DNA of 64,000 bases from assembly GCF_051131705.1 (NCBI RefSeq), contig NZ_CP180316.1, positions 4,154,001-4,218,000 on the forward strand. Direction: 5' to 3'. Below the pieces are notes generated by a model, which did not search any database, had not been told where the DNA came from, and saw only the letters and a list, made by a program, of their open reading frames with translations. The DNA is from Arthrobacter_M sp030063245 (lineage in GTDB: Bacteria; Actinomycetota; Actinomycetes; Actinomycetales; Micrococcaceae). Positions 1 to 8,468 of the stretch are shown piece after piece. The stretch's first letter is position 1, and every line of letters begins with the position of its first letter. The translations under genes and the position numbers were made by a program.

Positions 1-611
1 CAACAATCGGCCGAGTCGGTGGTCAGCCGGAGCTGCCCGGTCCAACCCGCGCGCAGCAGCGGTATCAGTTGCGCGGCGGCCGTTTGCACCGCAACCGACT
101 CTCCCAGCATGGCGGTCAACCCGGTGATGATGGACTCCGGCTGCACGTTCTGCGGTTCGGAAACGACGACGACGCCGCCACCGCCTGCGTCGATGCGCCG
201 GATCAGCGCGGCCGCCGCCATCGGGCTGCGCCCGGCTAATGCCGCCAACGCGCCGGCCGTCAACATCGGCGCCGCGGGAGTCCGTTCTCCCGTGGAGACC
301 GGCTGAACCAGCACCTCGAGACTGCCTCCGCAGGTCAGCCCGACGGCGAGCGCGTCGGAGTCGGTGTAACCGAAATGCCGCCGGCTCGACTCACCGCTGG
401 CAATCGCTTCGAAGGCGGCCTCGACGACGGCGCCTTCGATGCAGCCGCTCGAGAGACTGCCCGTCAGCGCACCGTCCGGGCTCACCAGCATGGACGTCCC
501 GAGCGCCCGCGGCACCGAACCCGTTGCTCCCACGATGGTGGCGACGGCGTACGGGCGGCCGTCGCCGGACTCTGCCAGCAGTGCCAGCAGCGAATCCAGA
601 AGATCCAACAT
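1..611 (-). CDS. XdhC/CoxI-family molybdoenzyme maturation factor (C-terminus cut by window edge)
   Basis: Members of this family bind molybdenum cofactor and help insert its sulfurated form into xanthine dehydrogenase or CO dehydrogenase. The frame reads from an ATG at 611 to the left edge, about 203 residues. The family hallmarks are present: VGATGSVPR at residues 27-35, SSGCIEG at 54-60, and GLTCGGSLEV at 91-100. A GAGGAGG ribosome site lies about 12 bases before the ATG. It sits downstream of a purine permease and a guanine deaminase on the same strand, which fits service to a xanthine dehydrogenase encoded beyond the window. The 164-base gap to the permease leaves co-transcription uncertain. 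Confidence 0.82.
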   Translation of the reverse strand, partial: MLDLLDSLLALLAESGDGRPYAVATIVGATGSVPRALGTSMLVSPDGALTGSLSSGCIEGAVVEAAFEAIASGESSRRHFGYTDSDALAVGLTCGGSLEVLVQPVSTGERTPAAPMLTAGALAALAGRSPMAAAALIRRIDAGGGGVVVVSEPQNVQPESIITGLTAMLGESVAVQTAAAQLIPLLRAGWTGQLRLTTDSADC

Positions 612-774
612 GACTGTATTATTCCTCCTCCGCGGGTGGTGCGGCCTTGAATCCCGGTTTGGCGTGTGGGCCGCGGGCCTGGACATAGTCTTTGGGTCGC
701 ACATCTGGTCGGGTAGGGGCAGGCACGCGGCGCCGCTCCGGGAGGGACCCCCCGAACCGCGCAGCGCCTACGTC

Positions 775-2274
775 CTAGCCGCCCATCCAGGCAGCGATCG
801 GCCCACGGGCAAAATAGACCAGGAAACCGGCCGCAACCACCCACATCAGCGGATGGATCTTTTTCCCCTTGCCCGAAGCACCCCGGACCACCACCCAGCT
901 GATGAACCCCACGCCGATTCCGTTAGCAATCGAGTAGGTCAGCGGCATGGTGACAATCGTCAGAAAGACCGGCAGGGCCACCGAGAACTTCTTGAAGTTA
1001 ATCTCCCGGATCTGGGCCACCATCATGGCACCAACCGCCACCAGCGCCGCTGCGGCAACCTCTATGGGCACCACCGCGGTGAGCGGTGTCAGGAACATAG
1101 AGCCCAGGAACAACAGGCCCGTGACCACCGAGGCCAGTCCCGTGCGGGCGCCCTCGCCAATCCCGGCGGCGGAATCCACATAGACCGTGTTCGATGATCC
1201 GCTGGTCATTCCGCCGGCGACGGCGCCGATCCCCTCGACGATGAACGCGGACTTCAGCCGGGGGAAAGTCCCGCGCTTGTCCGCCAGTCCGGCACTCTTG
1301 GCCAGTCCCGTCATCGTTCCCATCGCATCGAAGAAGTTCGTGAAAACCAGGGTGAAGACGAGCATGGTGGCCGCGAGCGCCCCCAGCCGGCCGAAGGCTC
1401 CGAAGAGATCGAAGTGTCCCAGCAGCCCGAAGTCCGGCACGGATACGAGCGTTCCGGAGAGCTCCGGCTTGTTCAGATGCCAGCCGCCCGCGTTGGACGG
1501 TCCGGACGAACCGATCCGGAAGACCGCCTCGATGACGACGGCGGCGATGGTGCTCACGATGATGCCGATCAGCAGACCGCCCTGAACCTTGCGCGCCAGC
1601 AGGATCCCGATCAGCAGCAGGGCGCCGACAAAGACCAGGGTCGGCACCGAGGTGATGGAGCCGCCGTCGCCCAACTGAACGGGCGGCCCGCCCTTAGTTG
1701 GCCGGACAAAGCCGGAATCGACAAATCCAATGAAGGCGATGAACAGACCGATGCCCACGGTGATGGCGGCTTTAAGTTCGCGCGGCACCGCCCGGAAAAT
1801 GGCCGTCCGCGCGCCCGTGATGCCGAACAGCACGATCAGGACGCCGTTAATCACCACCAGTCCCATGGCTTCCGGCCAGGTCACCTCGCCGATGACGGAG
1901 ACAGCAAGGAAGGAATTGATGCCCAGGCCTGCCGCCAGTCCGAACGGCAGGTTCGCCACGATGCCGAACAGGATCGTCATGACCCCGGCCGTCAGACCAG
2001 TGACGGCGCCGACCTGCGCCGCCGGCAACCAGCCGCCGGCCACATCCACCGGCGCGGTCGACGCATTGAGGCCGCCCAAAATCAGCGGATTGAGGATGAC
2101 GATGTAGGCCATCGTGAAGAAGGTGACCAGCCCGCCGCGCATTTCCCTGGCAATGGTTGAGCCGCGCTCGGCGACCTGGAAGAAGCGGTCCAGCCGGGGA
2201 AACGCGCGCACGCGGCCCTTGCCTGTGGCTGAGGCGGGATTCTGCTCTTCGCTTGTTTTCGTCAGAAGTGTCAT
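775..2274 (-). CDS. NCS2-family purine permease (guanine/hypoxanthine type)
   Basis: This is a 499-residue polytopic inner-membrane transporter of the AzgA/PbuG branch of NCS2, which imports purine bases by proton symport. Visible family motifs are TFFTMAYI at 51-58, GLGINSFLA at 116-124, and FFDAMGTMTGLA at 314-325. A later stretch, TSGSSNTVYVDSAAG, is also typical. Length matches the family. The gene begins 15 bases after the guanine deaminase stop, so the two are almost certainly one transcript. The partnership suggests uptake of guanine or hypoxanthine followed by deamination to xanthine. The exact base transported cannot be read from sequence. Confidence 0.93.
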   Translation of the reverse strand: MTLLTKTSEEQNPASATGKGRVRAFPRLDRFFQVAERGSTIAREMRGGLVTFFTMAYIVILNPLILGGLNASTAPVDVAGGWLPAAQVGAVTGLTAGVMTILFGIVANLPFGLAAGLGINSFLAVSVIGEVTWPEAMGLVVINGVLIVLFGITGARTAIFRAVPRELKAAITVGIGLFIAFIGFVDSGFVRPTKGGPPVQLGDGGSITSVPTLVFVGALLLIGILLARKVQGGLLIGIIVSTIAAVVIEAVFRIGSSGPSNAGGWHLNKPELSGTLVSVPDFGLLGHFDLFGAFGRLGALAATMLVFTLVFTNFFDAMGTMTGLAKSAGLADKRGTFPRLKSAFIVEGIGAVAGGMTSGSSNTVYVDSAAGIGEGARTGLASVVTGLLFLGSMFLTPLTAVVPIEVAAAALVAVGAMMVAQIREINFKKFSVALPVFLTIVTMPLTYSIANGIGVGFISWVVVRGASGKGKKIHPLMWVVAAGFLVYFARGPIAAWMGG

Positions 2275-2289
2275 GGAGATCGCCGGCGC

Positions 2290-2775
2290 CTAGTAATCGA
2301 TCCGGGTGTCGCTGGCCAGCCATGCTTTGAACGGCGCCAGCGGGCTCGTTTCCTCCGGGGTCAACCGGCGCACCGGCATCGACCGCAGTTCCACCGGCGT
2401 TTCGAAATAGTCGTAGAAGACGGCGTCATCGAAGCCGGCCCGCGCCGCATCGTGCCGGTCGGCCGCGAAGATGACCTGGTCAATGCGCGCCCAAAGCGCC
2501 GAAGCCAGGCACATGGGGCATGGCTCGCAGCTGGTGTAAAGGGTGGCTCCGGTCAGATCAAAGGTGCCGGATCCCGCACAAGCCGCCCGGATGGCGGTGA
2601 CTTCCGCGTGTGCGGTGGGGTCATTGGTGGCCGTGACCCGGTTGAGTCCTTCGAACGCCCGGCCTTCGGCGGTGACGACGACGGCGCCGAACGGGCCGCC
2701 GTTGTTGTGGACGTTCCGGGTGGCGAGGTCAATGGCCTGGACCAGATAGGTTTCGAGCTCAGCTGCAGATTTCAT
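2290..2775 (-). CDS. guaD: Guanine deaminase, cytidine-deaminase fold
   Basis: This 161-residue cytosolic enzyme would convert guanine to xanthine and ammonia. It carries the zinc deaminase signature: His56-Ala-Glu58 and, at residues 83-89, CEPCPMC with Cys86 and Cys89 as ligands. The C-terminal tail FYDYFE resembles Bacillus GuaD rather than tRNA adenosine deaminase. The ATG at 2775 has GGAAG about six bases upstream. It is the first gene of a run with the purine permease and the XdhC-like factor, so the group looks like a guanine to xanthine to urate salvage branch. A broader nucleoside deaminase activity is possible. Confidence 0.88.
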   Translation of the reverse strand: MKSAAELETYLVQAIDLATRNVHNNGGPFGAVVVTAEGRAFEGLNRVTATNDPTAHAEVTAIRAACAGSGTFDLTGATLYTSCEPCPMCLASALWARIDQVIFAADRHDAARAGFDDAVFYDYFETPVELRSMPVRRLTPEETSPLAPFKAWLASDTRIDY

Positions 2776-3010
2776 GGCGACTTCCTTGCGTCAGAAGCAG
2801 CCCGGCCGCGCAGATGGTACGCGGTGTAACGGCGAGTCCAGAGCGGCCCGGCAGCTTCAGTGAGTATGAAGGTTCAGTTACCCGGTAGATAGCATTCCGC
2901 TGAAGGTATGCCCGCCTGTGGCTGAAGACGACACTAACAGCAAATTGTGACTGGCACCATACTTTCTTTGAAACTTTTTTCTCGACAGACGAAATATTTT
3001 GACGGCGACG

Positions 3011-3643
3011 TCAGTGGTGGGCGGTCCGCCTCTGAATCGCGTCCAGCTGCTGGGCCAGCCCATTCATCACGATGCGCAGCCCATAGTCGAAAGCTTCATC
3101 CGCGCGCTGCTGGGTGCTCGGCGGCGGCGTCGCCAGGGCGGCGGCCAAGGCGGGTCCGGCCTGACCCCCCGGCGTCCATACCACTTCAGGGGCGGCAACG
3201 TCGAGCGCCGAGCCGAGCACGAAGCTGTCCAGCGTGGTAATCGCCTTCAGCACTTCCACCGGATCAAAACCGGCGTCGGTCAGCACCTCCGCCAGCAGGT
3301 TGTACATCCGGGTGGTGGCTGGGTGGGAGACCGGGTAAGCGGTCAGCAGCGGAATCAACCGTGGGTGGCGTGCATAGCTGTTGCGATACTGCCGGCAGAT
3401 CTCGGTAACTGTGGCGTACCAGTCGGAGCCGTGGTGCGGCAGGTGAATGTGGTCGGAGGCCAATCCGCGCATGAGTTCCACGATCTCGGCCCGGCCGGAC
3501 ACGTGGTTGTACAGCGAGGACGGCCGGACGCCCAACTTTGCGGCGAGGCCGGGGATGGTGAACTCCCCGCTGTGGTCAACCAGTGCCAGAGCGCTCTTCG
3601 CGATTCTCTCCACGGATAACAGTGGCGTCAACGGGCGAGCCAT
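3011..3643 (-). CDS. TetR-family repressor, likely of the agmatine operon
   Basis: This protein is 210 residues from the ATG at 3643. That start is preferred over an upstream in-frame start because AAGGAG lies six bases before it. The N-terminal helix-turn-helix (around residues 20-60) includes GLAAKLGVRPSSLYNHV, close to the TetR recognition-helix pattern. The rest is a helical ligand-binding domain (TetR_C-like). It is divergent from aguB, with a perfect palindrome in the shared promoter region, so it probably represses the agmatine genes until an inducer such as agmatine binds. The inducer is an inference from neighbours only. Confidence 0.88.
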   Translation of the reverse strand: MARPLTPLLSVERIAKSALALVDHSGEFTIPGLAAKLGVRPSSLYNHVSGRAEIVELMRGLASDHIHLPHHGSDWYATVTEICRQYRNSYARHPRLIPLLTAYPVSHPATTRMYNLLAEVLTDAGFDPVEVLKAITTLDSFVLGSALDVAAPEVVWTPGGQAGPALAAALATPPPSTQQRADEAFDYGLRIVMNGLAQQLDAIQRRTAHH

Positions 3644-3750
3644 GGTGCTCCTTGAATAGATGGCAGATAGTTGCCGGGATGGATGCCTACCTTCGAATCT
3701 ATCAATTCCCGGAACAGGCTCTTGCATCCATTCGCCGCTGCCCCCATAAC

Positions 3751-3771
3751 AAAACGAATGATATTCGTTTT
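3751..3771. promoter_or_regulatory. Palindromic operator in the TetR-aguB intergenic region
   Basis: The arms AAAACGAAT (3751-3759) and ATTCGTTTT (3763-3771) are perfect inverted repeats around a 3-base centre. The site lies 45 bases upstream of the aguB start and about 108 bases from the regulator start. Size and symmetry suit a TetR dimer, and the position suits control of both divergent genes. Confidence 0.72.
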
Positions 3772-3816
3772 ACGTGAGCCAACTCTCATTGTGGCCACTC
3801 CCGTCAGGAGCCAAGC

Positions 3817-4812
3817 ATGCTTGAAATAACCACATTTGAACCCCCGACATCGTTCGCCCGCGTCGATGCACCCCGCCGCCGTCCTTTGCGGGTCGGCCTC
3901 GTGCAGCACCGCTGGCTAGCTGACGCCGCTGCGCTGCGTGCCGAACTCAACCAGGGCATCGCCCGTGCCGCCGGGCACGACGCCGGCATCGTTTTTCTTC
4001 CGGAACTCACCTTGTCCCGCTACCCGGCCGACACCGTGCCGACGTCGGCCCCCGGCACGACGGCGGAGGATTTGCCCTCCGGGCCCACCTTTACCTTCGC
4101 AGCCGAAGCGGCACGTGCCCACGGTGTACATGTGCACGCGTCCCTGTACGAAAGGGCCGAGACCGGTGACGGACTGGGTCTCAACACCTCCATCCTGGTC
4201 TCCCCTGCCGGCGAGCTCGTCGGCCGCACCCGGAAACTGCACATCCCGGTCACCGAGGGCTACTACGAAGACAAGTATTTCCGCGGCGGCGACGCCGGCC
4301 AGCCCTACCCGGTCTACAACATCGAGGACCTCGTCGATGTCCGGTTGGGCATGCCCACCTGCTGGGATGAGTGGTTCCCCGAAGTGGCCCGCCTCTACTC
4401 ACTCGACGGAGCGGAACTGCTCGTCTACCCGACAGCGATCGGCTCCGAGCCGGCCCATCCCGGCTTCGACACGCAACCGCTCTGGCAGCAGGTGATCGTC
4501 GGCAACGGAATCGCCAATGGCCTGTTCATGGTGGCACCGAACCGGTACGGCGACGAGGGGGCGGTGACCTTTTACGGCTCTTCGTTTATCTCCGACCCTT
4601 ATGGCCGGATCCTCGTCCAGGCGCCGCGGAACCAATCCGCGGTCCTGGTGGCGGACCTGGATCTGGACCAGCGCAAGGACTGGCTGGATCTCTTTCCCTT
4701 CCTCGCCACCCGCCGCCCGGACACCTACGGCCGCTTGACCGATCCGGTCAATAACACCATCAATGGACTGCAGCCGCAGACCACCCACATGGACTATCAG
4801 GTGCGGGCATGA
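3817..4812 (+). CDS. aguB: N-carbamoylputrescine amidase
   Basis: This 331-residue nitrilase-superfamily enzyme would hydrolyse N-carbamoylputrescine to putrescine, CO2 and ammonia. The catalytic triad is visible: Glu63 in LPEL, Lys140 in RTRKLHIP, and Cys182 in PTCWDEWFPE. The YYEDKYF segment before the cysteine is characteristic of the AguB branch. The ATG at 3817 follows CAGGAG with normal spacing. Its stop overlaps the start of agmatine deiminase by four bases (ATGA), so the two enzymes of the agmatine deiminase pathway are translationally coupled. An N-terminal extension of about 20 residues precedes the conserved domain. Confidence 0.95.
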   Translation: MLEITTFEPPTSFARVDAPRRRPLRVGLVQHRWLADAAALRAELNQGIARAAGHDAGIVFLPELTLSRYPADTVPTSAPGTTAEDLPSGPTFTFAAEAARAHGVHVHASLYERAETGDGLGLNTSILVSPAGELVGRTRKLHIPVTEGYYEDKYFRGGDAGQPYPVYNIEDLVDVRLGMPTCWDEWFPEVARLYSLDGAELLVYPTAIGSEPAHPGFDTQPLWQQVIVGNGIANGLFMVAPNRYGDEGAVTFYGSSFISDPYGRILVQAPRNQSAVLVADLDLDQRKDWLDLFPFLATRRPDTYGRLTDPVNNTINGLQPQTTHMDYQVRA

Positions 4813-5849
4813 GTTGGCGGATGCCGGCGGAGACCGAGCCGCAGGAACGAATCTGGATGGCCTTCCCGGTGGACGGCTACACACTGGGCGGGACGGCAGC
4901 CCAAGCTCACGAAGCGCGCTCAACGTGGGCCGCCGTGGCCCACGCCGCGGCCGAGTTCGAGCCGGTCACTGTGATGGTTGACCCGAGCGCCGCGGCTGTC
5001 GCCCGGCAGTACCTCTCGGCTGATATAGACATCGTTGAAGCGCCGCTGAACGATGCTTGGATGCGGGACATCGGGCCGACCTTCGTGGTCGACGACGGCG
5101 GCAGCCGGCTCGGCGCCGTCGACTGGGTCTTCAACGGTTGGGGCCAGCAGAGCTGGGCCACGTGGGACAAAGACGCCACGATCGGAGCCCAGGTGACGGC
5201 CGCAGCCAGGGCCGTGCCGGTAGCCTCCAAGCTGGTCAACGAGGGCGGCGCCATCCATGTTGACGGCCGGGGCACCGTGCTGGTCACTGAGACCGTCCAG
5301 CTTGATCCGTTCCGCAACCCGGGCGCGGGCAAATCGGACATCGAGGCCGAACTGGCACGAACCCTCGGGGCCAGCAACGTGATCTGGCTGCCGCGCGGGC
5401 TCACTCGCGACGCCGATACCTTCGGCACCCGCGGCCATGTCGACATCGTCGCGACCATTCCCTCCCCAGGCGTCCTGCTGGTGCACCGGCAAGCGGACCC
5501 GGAACACCCGGACTTCACGATCTGCCAGGACATCATCGACCATCTCGCCACCACGGCGGACGCAGAGGGGAACCCGTGGCGAATCGTGGAGCTTCCCGCG
5601 CCGGCGACATTGCAGGACGAGGAAGGATTCGTCGACTACAGCTACGTCAACCATCTTGTGGTCAATGGTGGCGTCATCGCCTGCCGTTTCGACGATGTTG
5701 CGGACCAAACCGCGGTGGAAATTCTCCGCGCATGTTACCCAGGCCGACGGGTCGTCACCGTCGACGCCCGACCGCTGTTTGCACGCGGAGGCGGAATCCA
5801 TTGCATAACGCAACAACAACCCGCACTACACATTGATACCCCGCGCTGA
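4809..5849 (+). CDS. aguA: Agmatine deiminase
   Basis: This 346-residue enzyme of the guanidino-group-modifying superfamily converts agmatine to N-carbamoylputrescine and ammonia. The start reads MPAETEPQERIWMAFP, which is typical. An internal MRDIGPTFV segment and the C-terminal GGGIHCITQQ block with the nucleophilic Cys332 are conserved. It overlaps aguB by four bases and is followed 37 bases later by an amino-acid/polyamine permease. Agmatine therefore probably enters through the permease and leaves the pathway as putrescine. The whole unit is likely under the TetR operator at 3751. Confidence 0.95.
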   Translation: MSWRMPAETEPQERIWMAFPVDGYTLGGTAAQAHEARSTWAAVAHAAAEFEPVTVMVDPSAAAVARQYLSADIDIVEAPLNDAWMRDIGPTFVVDDGGSRLGAVDWVFNGWGQQSWATWDKDATIGAQVTAAARAVPVASKLVNEGGAIHVDGRGTVLVTETVQLDPFRNPGAGKSDIEAELARTLGASNVIWLPRGLTRDADTFGTRGHVDIVATIPSPGVLLVHRQADPEHPDFTICQDIIDHLATTADAEGNPWRIVELPAPATLQDEEGFVDYSYVNHLVVNGGVIACRFDDVADQTAVEILRACYPGRRVVTVDARPLFARGGGIHCITQQQPALHIDTPR

Positions 5850-5886
5850 CGCATTCGGCGACCACGCACATCAGAAAGGCGACAAA

Positions 5887-7271
5887 ATGTCACCGCAACA
5901 CGGAACACTGCAGCGCCGGCTGAAGCTGCGACATGTAGTCTTCATCGGCCTTGCCTATATGTCACCCTTTGCGGTGTTCGATACCTTTGGCATCGTGACC
6001 GAGGCGACCAACGGGCACGTCCCGGCGTCGTACATCATCGTCACGATCGCCGTCATCTTCACCGCATTCAGCTATGCCAAGATGGTTCGGATCTACCCGT
6101 CTGCCGGGTCGGCGTACACCTACACCCGCAAGACCATCAATCCGGAGTGGGCTTCCTCGTCGGCTGGGCTGCGCTGCTGGACTACCTGTTCCTGCCGATG
6201 ATCAATGCCTTGTTGGCCAAGATCTATCTCTCCGCCGAGTTCCCCGACGTCCCCGGCTGGGTCTGGATCGTCGGCCTCATCGTCGTCGTCACCGTACTCA
6301 ACATCGTGGGCGTGAAGATCAGCGCTTCCGCCAACATGATCATGGTCGTGTTCCAGGCAGTCGTCGCCGTCGTGTTCGTTGCCCTCACCATCAAGGCGAT
6401 TCTGTCGGACAACGCCCTGCAGTTCTCCCTCGCCCCCTTCTACGCGATGGATATGGACACGGCCAGCCTGATCGGCGGCGCCTCCGTGCTTGCCCTGGCC
6501 TTCCTGGGCTTCGATGCTGTCACGACACTGTCCGAGGAGACCGTCGAACCCAAGAAGAACATGCCGCGCGCGATCATGTGGGTCGCAGCACTCGGTGCCC
6601 TGTTCTTCATCACGGTCACCTACTTCCTGCAGACCCTCGTCCCGGATTTGGCGTCTTTGGAACAAATCACCACGGATACGGAGAGCGCGTCCCCGCACAT
6701 TGCCCTCTTCATTGGCGGCATTATCTTCCAGACGATCTTCCTGGTCGGAGCAACCTTCTCCGTGCTGTCCTCGGGCCTCGCCTCACAGACGAGCGCGTCC
6801 CGCCTGCTGTACGCGATGGGCCGGGACGGGATCCTGTTCAAGCGTTTCTTCGGCTACGTGCATCCGCGATTTGGAACACCTGTACTGAACATTCTCGCCA
6901 TCGCGGTGATCGCCTTGACCGCGCTGATGCTGGACCTCAACTCCGCGACGTCCCTGATTAATTTCGGCGCGTTCACGGCGTTCGCCTTCGTGAATTTGTC
7001 GGTGATCGCGTTCCACATCCGCCGCAAGGGCGTCCATTTCGATGGCTCGACGCTCGGGTGGATCATGGCGCCGGCGATTGGGTTCCTGATCAATGCGTAC
7101 CTGTGGGCCAATCTAGATCCGCTGGCCATGACCGTAGGTGTCGTGTGGACCCTGATCGGCGTCGTCTACCTACTGTGGATCACTCAAGGATTCCGTCGGC
7201 CGACGCCGGAAGTGGCATTCGATGAGGCCGACGGGACGCCGCAACGCGAATCGGAAGTCGAGCTTGCGTGA
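5887..7271 (+). pseudogene. APC-family amino-acid/polyamine permease, split by a single-base shift
   Basis: The first frame starts at ATG 5887 (GAAAGG upstream) and encodes the N-terminal membrane segments up to RKTINPE. Homology then moves into the frame beginning near 6147, GFLVGWAALLDYLFLP, and runs to 7271. The junction at 6144-6149 needs one extra base to restore a continuous protein of about 460 residues, the normal APC length. Conserved features include PSAGSAYTY in the first part and FLGFDAVTTLSEET in the second. As part of the agmatine operon it is a candidate agmatine or putrescine importer. The break may be real or a sequencing error. Confidence 0.85.
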
Positions 7272-7334
7272 CGGCATCGAGAATTAAAGATCGAGAACTG
7301 ACCACCCCTACTCGGCGGTCTGGCCGCCACCACT

Positions 7335-7419
7335 GATGACGGGGCGTAGCCGCGATGACGGGGCGTAACCGCGATGACGATGTTGGCCAGCATCGTTGTC
7401 GCGGCTACGCCCCGTCATC
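7335..7419. terminator. Large imperfect hairpin between convergent genes, with a duplicated arm
   Basis: The 19-base block at 7335-7353 is repeated with one change at 7354-7372. The segment 7354-7382 pairs with 7391-7419 as a stem of about 29 bp with three mismatches and an 8-base loop. The first copy is also exactly complementary to the distal arm, so two alternative stems are possible. The element lies between the permease stop and the IclR stop, which suits a bidirectional terminator. Confidence 0.6.
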
Positions 7420-7490
7420 GGCGCGATCACAGTCATGGCTCGGCCCCGAGGCACGCGGGTGCAGCGCGGGCGGGGCGGTGGCTCAGCAGG

Positions 7491-8258
7491 CTAGGACGCG
7501 CGGCTGGCCTGGTCCAGGTCGTCGCCGATGATCCGGGCGGCAGCGTGCAGCAGCGGAATCGCCCGGTCCGCAAACCCTTCGTCCACCCGGGAGACCGGTC
7601 CGGACACGGAAACGGCCGTGGGCGTGGGGGCGCCGGGAATCGCCACGGCGAAGCAGCGGACGCCGATTTCCTGCTCGTTGTCATCGATGGAATAGCCGCG
7701 CTCACGGATCCGCTGCAGATCCGCCAGCAGCTCCTCGACGTCACCGATGCTCCGGTCCGTGGGGGTGGGCATGCCTGCGCGGCCGACGATGCCGCGCACC
7801 ACGTCGTCGTCGAGCTGGGCCAGAATCGCCTTGCCCACGCCGGAATCGTGGGTGTGCACGCGGCGCCCCACCTCGGTGAACATCCGCATCGAGTGCGCGG
7901 ACGGCACCTGCGCGATGTAGACCACCATGTCGCCGTCGAGCATCGCCATATTGGACGTCTCGCCCAGCTTTTGGACGAGCGACACCAGCTGCGGCCGGAC
8001 CAGCGCGCCGAGCTGCTTACTGGCGCCGTCGCCGAGCCGGATCAGCCGCGGACCGAGCGCATAACGCCGGTTCGGCAGCTGCCGGGCGTAGCCCAGTTTG
8101 ACCAGCGTACGCAGCAGCCTGTGGATCGTGGGCAGCGGCAGATCGGTGGAACCGGCCAGCTCGGACAGCGTCACCTCGCCGCCGGCATCGGTGACGAGCT
8201 CCAGCAATTCGAAGACACGCTCCACGGACTGCACGCCGCCGGCAGGTTTTACAGCCAT
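7491..8258 (-). CDS. IclR-family regulator (AllR-like)
   Basis: This protein is about 255 residues. A winged helix-turn-helix near residues 10-70 contains VTLSELAGSTDLPLPTIHRL. It is followed by the IclR effector-binding domain, with HSMRMFTEVGRR, DSGVGKAIL and YSIDDNEQEIGVRC. The start at 8258 has GGGAG nine bases upstream; in-frame starts at 8264 and 8288 also exist. It is divergent from malic enzyme, malate synthase and allantoin genes. By analogy with E. coli AllR, which senses glyoxylate, it probably controls glyoxylate and allantoin utilisation. The effector is an inference. Confidence 0.88.
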   Translation of the reverse strand: MAVKPAGGVQSVERVFELLELVTDAGGEVTLSELAGSTDLPLPTIHRLLRTLVKLGYARQLPNRRYALGPRLIRLGDGASKQLGALVRPQLVSLVQKLGETSNMAMLDGDMVVYIAQVPSAHSMRMFTEVGRRVHTHDSGVGKAILAQLDDDVVRGIVGRAGMPTPTDRSIGDVEELLADLQRIRERGYSIDDNEQEIGVRCFAVAIPGAPTPTAVSVSGPVSRVDEGFADRAIPLLHAAARIIGDDLDQASRAS

Positions 8259-8375
8259 TTCCATCGTCTCCCGTAAGTCATGCGACATTATTTATCCGCA
8301 TCGCGAAATATCCGCCCCTCGTAGTCCCAAGATACCGCACCGTCGGACGCGCCCGGCCTTGAAGTGCCAAAGGGA

Positions 8376-8404
8376 TTGTGTTTCCGCAAGATAGATAATA
8401 ATAT
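8376..8404 (+). promoter_or_regulatory. Sigma-70-type promoter for the malic enzyme operon
   Basis: TTGTGT (8376-8381) and TAATAT (8399-8404) are separated by 17 bases and lie about 65 bases upstream of the malic enzyme ATG. The region is markedly A/T-rich against its surroundings. It sits in the divergent interval shared with the IclR gene. I saw no perfect IclR palindrome here. Confidence 0.5.
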
Positions 8405-8468
8405 CCATAATACGAAAAGATTTCTATCGCAGACGACGCCGGCCCGACCGGCACCAGGAGGAAATTCA

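Noticed and set aside
2776..3010. Purine riboswitch upstream of the guanine deaminase-permease operon
   Set aside because: I looked for the three-way junction and conserved loop sequences of the guanine/adenine aptamer and did not see them; the stretch is only A/T-rich.
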